The translations under genes were made by a program, and so were the position numbers. The notes below the pieces were generated by a model, which had not been told where the DNA came from, searched no databases, and was given only the letters and a program-made list of their open reading frames with translations. Shown piece by piece: positions 29,313 to 30,763 of a stretch of 30,763 nucleotides of DNA; position 1 is the stretch's first letter; each line of letters begins with the position of its first letter. The stretch is from Pseudomonadota bacterium (GTDB lineage Bacteria > Pseudomonadota > Gammaproteobacteria > Xanthomonadales > Xanthomonadaceae), in NCBI GenBank assembly GCA_023386795.1, contig JAEWJB010000129.1, forward strand, positions 1 through 30,763, given 5' to 3'.

Positions 29313-30752
29313 TCAGACGGCCGTACGTACCTTGATAAGCGCCGCATCGATGCGTTTCAAGGCCTCTTCGTGCCCGGCCAAGTACACCGTCTGGGAAATG
29401 TCCGGGCTGACCTGGGTACCCGTGATGGCCACGCGCAGCGGCTGGGCGACCTTGCCCATGCCGATTTCCAGCGCCGCGGCCGCATCGTGCAGCGCCTGGG
29501 AGACGTTCTCCACGGTCCAGTTGCCCACATCGGCCAGCAGCTCGCGCGCCTTGGCCAGCGGGGCCTCGGCGGCCGGCTTGAGGTGCTTGGCCACCGCGTC
29601 GCCGTCGTAATGCGTCAGCGGCTGGTACCAGACCGCCGCGCGCTCGGCCATCTCCTTCAGGGTCTGCACGCGGTCGCGCAGCGCCACCACCACGTCGGCG
29701 GCGGCCGGACCACGGCCCAGCGGCAGGTCGAGCTTGCGCAGCTGGTATTCCAGCTGCGGCGCGATGCTGGCCGGGTCATCGGTCTTCAGGTAGTGCTGGT
29801 TGACCCAGCCGAGCTTGGCCATGTCCAGGCGCGCGGCCTTGGAATTGACGTCCTTCACGTCGAACAGGTCGATCAGCTCCTGGCGCGAGAACAGCTCCTG
29901 GTCGCCATGCGACCAGCCCAGGCGGGCCAGGTAGTTGATCAGCGCGTGCGGCAGGTAGCCGGCGTCCTTGTACTGCATCACGTCGGCCGCGCCGGTGCGC
30001 TTGGACAGCTTGGCGCCCTGCTCGTCGAGGATCATCGGCATGTGCGCGAACTTCGGCACAGCTGCGCCCAGCGCCTGGTAGATATTGATCTGGCGCGGGG
30101 TGTTGTTGATGTGGTCGTCGCCGCGGATCACCTCGGTGATGCCCATGTCCCAATCGTCCACCACCACGGCAAAGTTGTAGGTGGGGTAGCCGTCCGGGCG
30201 GAAGATCACCATGTCGTCGAGTTCGCTGTTGGCGATCTCGATGCGGCCCTTGATGAGGTCGTCGAAGGCGACCACGCCTTCGAGCGGGTTCTTGAAGCGG
30301 ATGACGCGGTTCGGATCATCGCGGAAAGGCAGGTTCTGCTCGCGCGCCGCGCCGTTGTAGCGGGGCTTTTCCTGCTTCGCCATCGCGGCCTCGCGCATGG
30401 CGTCGAGTTCTTCGCGGCTCTCGTAGGCGTAATAGGCCTTGCCTTCGGCGATCAGTTGTTCGGCCACGGCCTTGTAGCGATCGACGCGGTGGGTCTGGTA
30501 GATCGGGCCTTCGTCGTAATCCAGGCCGAGCCACTCCATGGCCTCCAGGATGGCGTCGATGGCGGCCTGGGTGCTGCGTTCGCGGTCGGTGTCCTCGATG
30601 CGCAGCACGAATTCGCCCCCGCGGTGACGTGCCTCCAGCCAGCAGTACAGCGCGGTGCGCGCGCCGCCGATGTGCAGGTAGCCGGTGGGACTGGGGGCGA
30701 AGCGGGTGCGGCAGGTGATGGAACGCTCTGGTGGGGCGGGGATTCGGGGCAT
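29313..30752 (-). CDS. gltX: Glutamyl-tRNA synthetase GltX
   Basis: This 479-residue class Ic aminoacyl-tRNA synthetase charges tRNA-Glu with glutamate. The HIGH signature is HIGG at 27-30 (FAPSPTGYLHIGGARTAL) and the KMSKS loop is KLSKR at 248-252. The C-terminal all-helical anticodon-binding region (about 320-479) is complete, with the normal ending. The ATG at 30752 gives about 11 more residues than E. coli GltX (which begins shortly before TRFAPSPTG), and no good ribosome binding site is seen in the 11 nt left in the window. The true start could lie slightly downstream. It is followed by zur on the same strand. Confidence 0.97.
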   Translation of the reverse strand: MPRIPAPPERSITCRTRFAPSPTGYLHIGGARTALYCWLEARHRGGEFVLRIEDTDRERSTQAAIDAILEAMEWLGLDYDEGPIYQTHRVDRYKAVAEQLIAEGKAYYAYESREELDAMREAAMAKQEKPRYNGAAREQNLPFRDDPNRVIRFKNPLEGVVAFDDLIKGRIEIANSELDDMVIFRPDGYPTYNFAVVVDDWDMGITEVIRGDDHINNTPRQINIYQALGAAVPKFAHMPMILDEQGAKLSKRTGAADVMQYKDAGYLPHALINYLARLGWSHGDQELFSRQELIDLFDVKDVNSKAARLDMAKLGWVNQHYLKTDDPASIAPQLEYQLRKLDLPLGRGPAAADVVVALRDRVQTLKEMAERAAVWYQPLTHYDGDAVAKHLKPAAEAPLAKARELLADVGNWTVENVSQALHDAAAALEIGMGKVAQPLRVAITGTQVSPDISQTVYLAGHEEALKRIDAALIKVRTAV

Positions 30753-30763
30753 TTTACCCGGCA

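Noticed and set aside
29285..30763. tRNA genes next to gltX, or CRISPR, IS or phage sequences elsewhere
   Set aside because: No cloverleaf-like TTCRA arms, regularly spaced repeats, transposase or integrase motifs were found on reading either strand.

Overview
The window is about 31 kb of very GC-rich, gene-dense chromosomal DNA from a gammaproteobacterium, most probably a Xanthomonadales member (Rhodanobacteraceae or Xanthomonadaceae-like). This rests on gene content (UbiM-type hydroxylase, bTHX, Ada-AlkA fusion), on REP-like 'GGAGCGGC' repeats, and on the mix of SD-led and apparently leaderless genes. I see no phage, transposase, CRISPR array, rRNA or tRNA. It reads as ordinary core/accessory chromosome with several well-formed regulatory sites.

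Layout. 108-2225 (minus): rraA-family gene followed by an exported EstB-type serine hydrolase and its terminator. 2313-4655 (plus): VOC protein, DUF72 protein and an EamA exporter. 4669-8578 (minus): DEAD-box helicase deaD, pseudouridine synthase rluF, and a GAF-GGDEF diguanylate cyclase. 8723-10203 (plus): ECF-type sigma factor, a four-helix membrane protein, and a ybcJ-like S4 protein, closed by a REP-like double hairpin. 10266-13977 (minus): a ClpP-fold lipoprotein, a 79-aa membrane protein, a DUF4019 exported protein, a MAPEG protein and ubiM. 14149-18793 (plus): Ada-AlkA fusion, ogt, NPP-type phosphodiesterase lipoprotein, ClC antiporter. 18866-19573 (minus): bTHX and a MerC-domain protein. 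19727-21784 (plus): a ZnuD-like TonB-dependent receptor. 21845-25910: small membrane protein (minus), MFS transporter (plus), class I glutamine amidotransferase (minus), Ntn amidase (plus), VOC protein (minus). 25987-28739 (plus): promoter, cobalamin riboswitch and metE. 28790-30752 (minus): gltX then zur.

How the genes work together. The clearest theme is metal and cofactor control. zur lies in the window, and the divergent merC/znuD-like control region carries two sequences close to the gammaproteobacterial Zur operator, so a local zinc regulon (repressor, outer-membrane receptor, MerC-type membrane protein with a His-rich tail) can be proposed. metE, a zinc enzyme, is placed under a cobalamin riboswitch whose probable output is a hairpin that hides the metE ribosome binding site. 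A second theme is oxygen: a perfect FNR/Anr box sits exactly 32 bp from a -10 hexamer in front of ubiM, the geometry of a class II FNR-activated promoter. A third is alkylation repair, with ada-alkA and ogt overlapping by ATGA. No wholly new defence or mobile system was recognised. The least explained genes are the ClpP-fold lipoprotein group and the sigma factor with its membrane partner.
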